The notes beneath the pieces are model-generated. The model ran no database searches. It saw only the letters and a program-made list of their open reading frames with translations, and was not told where the DNA came from. A stretch of 64,000 bases of DNA from Saposhnikovia divaricata (Eukaryota > Streptophyta > Magnoliopsida > Apiales > Apiaceae), in assembly GCA_036435485.1 (NCBI GenBank), contig CM071597.1:5759881-5823880 (forward strand), in the 5' to 3' direction. Of the stretch, positions 59,550-64,000 are shown in pieces. Each line of letters opens with the position of its first letter. Positions within the stretch are counted from its first letter, which is position 1. The position numbers and the translations under genes are program-made.

Positions 59550-60386
59550 AAAGAGTGTCTAGGTTACAAACCAGAAAATGAAAAGAAGGATAAACAGAAA
59601 GTTGTTATCAATGAGTCAACAAATTTAAAGACCTACAGACATGTAATAGACAAAACCAAATATGATATTAAACTTGTTAATTTTGTCTATGGTAAAAATC
59701 CCAATTCAACTGTTGAAAAGGGATCTACTTTTGCTCAAGATTCTAAGTCTAAAACTGTTAAAGTTGTTAAAAGTAAAATTATAGGTTTGTTGTCTCATTA
59801 ACAACTAAGGGATAAAATCTGTGATGTGACTGGTAGACAAAGAACTCCAACTGCTAAGAGAAACATGAATGGTAAAGTTAGAATAAATAATGAGAATAAT
59901 TATAAGTATATTCCAAATGCACCTAAGAAATCTTTTTTTAACTGTATTAACTCTAACCATCTTGCCATTGATTGTAGGAAGAGTAAAAAAAAGCCTACAA
60001 TTTATCCTAAGTCTGACATTAGGAATAGATCAGTATTTTATAAATCACAGAATCCTTTTTTCCATTGTGGTAGTGAATGACATTCTATTTATACATGTGA
60101 AGAATATCATAGTTTGTACTACAACTTTTATGATCCTTTACCCAAGTTTAATGAAAGTGCAAATTTTGGTAAAACTAAGAATGTCAAACAAAAGCATGCA
60201 TGTATTAATACTGATAATGATAAAGCAAATCCTGATGGATCTAATCCTGACATGACTATTTTTGTCAAAAAGACTTCTTTTGCTAAAAATGTTAAATCGC
60301 ATGCAAAAAGAACCCAACAAGTCTGGGTTCTTAAAAAATTCTAATTAGGTCTTTGTGTTTCTAACTGCAGGGTAAAAAGAAAAAGT

Positions 60387-61493
60387 GTGTTAGTCATGGA
60401 TAGTGGATGTTCAGTACACATGATTGGAAACAAAGCCTTGCTGTCAGAATTTGAGGAGAAAGCTGACCCAACCGTGTCTTATGGTGATGGCAACATTGGA
60501 CAAACATTGGGATACGAAAATATAATCATTGGAAATGTCATCATTGGAAAAGTAGCTCTGGTGAAAGGAATCAAACACAACTTGCTGAGTGTTAGTCAAA
60601 TCATAGACAGAGGTTATCATGTCAATTTCTATGACACTCACTTTGAAGTAATCAGTAAATCATCAGGAAAGACTGCTCTAACTGGTTACAAGCATGGTAA
60701 CATTTATGAAGCCAACATTCACACCAATACTGATGGACCCTCTACTTTTCTCATCAGTAAGGCATCGGTAGATGAAAGTTGGAACTGGCATAAGAAGCTT
60801 TCTCATCTCAACTTCAGTAGCATAAATGAGTTGGTTAAGAAAGATTTGGTGAGAGGATTGCCAAAGGTAGTATATACTCCTGATAGACTATGTGATGCTT
60901 GTCATAAGGTTATACAGAGAAGGACATCATTCAAGAGTAAAACTGAATCCTCAATTGATGAACCTTATCACATGCTTCACCTTGACCTATTTGGACCAGT
61001 CAACATAATGTCTATCAATAAGAAAAGGTACACTCTAGTTATTGTTGATAAAAATACTAGATTCACATGGGTGTATTTTTTACACAGGAAGGATGAAACT
61101 CCAGAAATTCTTCTGGATTACATAATGTTGATTGAGACTGGCTCTAAACATAAAGTCAAGATTCTAAGGAGTGATAATGGTACTGAATTTAAAAATTCAG
61201 TAATGGAAGAGTTCTGCAAATACAAAGGAATTTCTCAATAATTCTCTGCTCCAGGCACCCCTCAGCAAAATGGAGTAGTTGAAAGAAAGAACATAATTCT
61301 AATAGAAGCTAGCAGAACTATGCTGGAAGAAGCAAAATTACCAACATACTTCTGGGCAGAGGTAGTCAACACAACATGATATACTCAGAACATTACTCTC
61401 ATCAATAGACATGGTGTGGCTCCCTATCAAATGATCAAAGAAAAGAAACCAAGTTTGAAGCATTTACATGTGTTTGGCTGTAAATATTTTGTA
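60387..61493 (+). pseudogene. Copia protease and integrase fragment, broken and truncated
   Basis: Aspartic protease at VMDSGCSVHMIG with GIKHNLLSVSQI; then the GAG-pre-integrase HHCC finger (WHKKLSHLNF ... LCDACHKV) and the integrase core: DLFGPVN (first D), LRSDNGTEFKN (second D), GTPQQNGVVERKN (E). All three acidic residues remain, but TAA at 61239-61241 (KGISQ*FSAPG) and another stop at NTT*YTQN break the frame. Similarity ends at FGCKYFV. Confidence 0.88.
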
Positions 61494-62336
61494 ATAAAAT
61501 AGCTCTATCCACATAAATAGTACGCATCAAGGAAATCAAATATGTAATAAACTAGTTTAAATCAAAAAAATTCCCACATAAAAGTAGCTCTATCCAGTAA
61601 GAATTTGTGGTCCCACTTTAATAGTACAGTAGGACTACCCACTCTTTCACTAGAAGTACGAACTCTTTCGTTATAATTTCATTTGTGTTGTAAATTTTCA
61701 AAATAACAAGTATAATGTCCATCGGGCTTAAACAGAATTGTCACAGAACAATACTCCTAGATTTTCTACTGATCCTAGAATGTTCAGTTTGAAATTTACT
61801 AACACAGAATGATTTCATGTTTTTAAGCTTTTGTTGCATAAATTTTACATAAATTTGAAAGAGATTGTGCTGAATGATGGTCTGGTAGTTGTCAAGTTCG
61901 GGGATACGCATTAAATACCCACCTAAGATTTCATTTGTGGCTCATTAAAATTGAAAAAAAGAAAGTAGTGACGAAGCACGTGAAATGTTATCATGGTTCA
62001 AAGTAAGATCCAACCAAACACTTTTAGATAAAAGAAAGTCAAGTCATCCCTTGGAAATACCAACAATTTGAAAGTAAAAATAACAAACAAAATTAAAATT
62101 TTAAAATCATTGACCATTAAAATTTTTTTAGAACAATTCCTGGTAATAGCAATAGAAAAGGATAGAATGTTTAATAAAACATTAGCGGTTAAGAAACGGT
62201 ATTAAACTTGTACTTAAAGCACTACAATATATAGTGATCATGCTTTTTCCAGAAATATTACAGAAGCATTAAACTACAACACTACAACATTACACTACTG
62301 CAACAATGATGTTACTTGAAAACTGTGAATTCTTAG
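61494..62336. other. No gene seen
   Basis: Starts at the breakpoint of the copia element. CATAAAAGTAGCTCTATCC occurs in two variants (61498, 61578). Otherwise plain AT-rich sequence. Confidence 0.4.
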
Positions 62337-62504
62337 TCAAATTTCACTTCTATCATCTTCTATAACGATCTTGCAAAGACATTGATTGTTTTTCCTGACT
62401 TTGTTCAATTTCCAAAAAGTTTGTCTCACATCACACATACCTATTACTTTCGGACGCTTCGGATTAAAGTCCATCATCACATCTACCGGAATACACTGCA
62501 ATAC
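62337..62504 (-). other. Possible last exon of an unidentified gene
   Basis: Minus-strand frame CIPVDVMMDFNPKRPKVIG, CDVRQTFWKLNKV and CLCKIVIEDDRSEI to a TGA at 62337. It is preceded by GTATTGCAG, a good splice acceptor, at the edge of the solo LTR. The residue mix looks coding, but I do not recognise it and no in-phase upstream exon is visible before the window end. Confidence 0.4.
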
Positions 62505-63842
62505 TGTTAGGTCCGATAAGATTGTAGAAGGGGGGGTTGAATACAATCTTTACCTTTTTATCGAAATTTGTCCTTTAAATAAAATTTGATAAAGACAAAT
62601 TTATGTGCGGAATTATTTAACACAATTTTTAAAGTTGAATATAACTGTATATTAACTTGATGTGGTGTTACAAAATCAGTATAACAACTTATCAAGATGT
62701 TAATAACTAATTAGAAAATTCGACATGAACTTTTCTAATTTAGTTAATAATAATCAAGATAAGAAATAGGAAACTTAATTCGCTAGTAGTACAAGAATCA
62801 CAAATAGACAAGTTCTATCGGATAGAATATTACAAAGATGAAGAACTTGAATTTCTGGGAATTGTTTAAGCTTTTGTGTTCTTGATATTCTTGAGAGAGA
62901 AATCTGTTCTGGATGTTATGTTTTCTGCTGTGTTTCTTGGTTATGACCTAATCTGCTCTGTTCTGTTCTTTTATATCAGTAACAGGTCTTGCTGGCTTTC
63001 TGTAAGATATTTAACTGCTCCAGCATGACTTAAACTGCTACCAAGACTTGATTTTTCTTCATTAAGACTTACACAAACCTCCATTAAGACATAAAACTTG
63101 TCGGTATGACTTAATCAGAAGTTCGGTACGACTTAAAACAGCTGGCAGAGGTCGGTATGACTTAATCAGGTCGGTAAGACATAATCTTGAAGTACAAGAT
63201 TAATTATTGTACAATTAATCAGGTCGGTATGACTTAATCAAGTTTTCGTTTTTTGCACTTATAAATGAATTAAGATATAACTAATTCATATTTAATTGAT
63301 ACAATAATTAATTTAATAAATTAATTAATTCTTCTAGAATTAATTCATTTAATTAAATCAACTAAATGATTTATATCAATTATAAATGAGTTTAATTAAA
63401 TCAACAAATAATTAATTTACTTCTTACAAACCACTGAAGGTAGTAAAGAATTACCACTGATTTGTGTTGACGTTCGATGTACTGTCTGGTTCATGAACGA
63501 CTAACTTCAACGATGCTTCTTCACTTTTGACTTTAGGTTGTGGTTTATTTCTTCTCTCAATTCTCTTGTACTGTAACTGACCTTCAAACTATCACTCGAA
63601 AAATCTCTGTCACTGTTCAAATGAATCCATTCACTTCAATGCTATACTGGGGCTTGATCAGATAACTGAATCGTCTTCCAGTGTATGACATCAAAACTAT
63701 AGATTGACTTTTCTTCTTTCTTCTGACAGATAATACTTCTTGAGATTCCTGTGACAGTTCATATGTATATTTACTTATTACAATTTGGTTTAAGTTGATT
63801 AGGATCCTCTAACTACAAATAGGCTGAGTCATATGCCTTTCA
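62505..63842 (-). mobile_element. Solo LTR, same family as 23242-24298
   Basis: 1338 bp; on its sense (minus) strand it starts TGAAAGGC and ends GGACCTAACA, as the copy in the MULE does. Flanked by perfect 5-bp duplications AATAC (62500-62504, 63843-63847). The end has the same CAACCCCCCCTTCTACAA-type tract. A TATAAAAG box lies near 62970 on the minus strand. The region 63100-63240 repeats GGTCGGTATGACTTAATCA several times. Confidence 0.92.
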
Positions 63843-64000
63843 AATACTATCGATTAGTATTTTGCAAGCAACTTCTTATTACAGAGAATGAACATAGCTT
63901 GTTCTAGTTAAACTAAAACGAAAACTCAATGCAAAATTTTGACTTGTAATGTGATAGTACTCGAATAAACATACCTTTTTAAGGTTAAACTAAAACTAAA

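Larger units (their letters stand above)
57492..61493 (+). mobile_element. Copia element of SIRE-like type, 3'-truncated and decayed
   Basis: The 5' LTR ends GGGCAACA at 57991, directly before the primer site; its start is uncertain (TGTTAGAT at about 57492 is only a candidate). A TATATAAAC promoter box lies near 57756. The gag has a long coiled-coil-rich extension, a SIRE/Maximus feature. Sequence homology stops in the integrase at 61493; RT, RNase H and the 3' LTR are missing. Several stops and frameshifts are present. Confidence 0.85.

Overview
The window is nuclear DNA of a flowering plant, almost certainly a eudicot. The evidence is a nuclear tRNA-Asn, intron-rich genes with plant splice sites, a chloroplast TIC62 gene with its FNR-binding repeats, a plant-type F-box gene, and typical plant transposons (chromovirus, SIRE-like copia, MULE, hAT, Helitron, Stowaway). 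It is AT-rich and mostly transposon sequence. I cannot name the species.

Layout. 1-10807: a Ty3/gypsy chromovirus on the minus strand, with a 3.2-kb 5' LTR, an extra ORF and gag-pol; a 1.6-kb hAT element sits in the integrase 3' end. 11-13 kb: Helitron pieces, then tRNA-Asn(GUU) with a duplicated 3' flank. 13.9-17.3 kb: an eEF1A-lysine-methyltransferase-like gene (minus). 17592-28808: an 11.2-kb Mutator-like element (MULE) with perfect 9-bp target duplications and ~200-bp inverted ends. It carries a spliced plant-mobile-domain/Ulp1-protease fusion gene (plus), an unidentified ORF, and a FAR1-type transposase gene (minus) that is interrupted by a Helitron and by a solo LTR. 29160-30848: a sister Helitron. 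31.4-33.9 kb: an F-box gene and its decayed tandem copy. 34.7-41.0 kb: TIC62 in 15 exons (minus). 41-48 kb: MITEs, a telomere-like-repeat element and a hAT MITE. 49.5-50.6 kb: a fibrillarin pseudogene with introns. 52.3-52.8 kb: an unidentified, internally repetitive coding relic. 53-57 kb: MITEs and Helitron ends. 57.5-61.5 kb: a truncated SIRE-like copia element. 62505-63842: a second solo LTR of the family found in the MULE, beside a possible last exon.

How it fits together. Only the methyltransferase, F-box, TIC62 and tRNA loci look like working host genes. TIC62 would act at the chloroplast envelope/thylakoid in redox-linked FNR binding. The MULE is the most interesting unit: its two gene sets are convergent, and a perfect 43-bp inverted repeat built from the same GCGGTAC-type motif as its ends lies between them. 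Exon structures were derived by hand from splice sites and reading phase and checked by length modulo 3.
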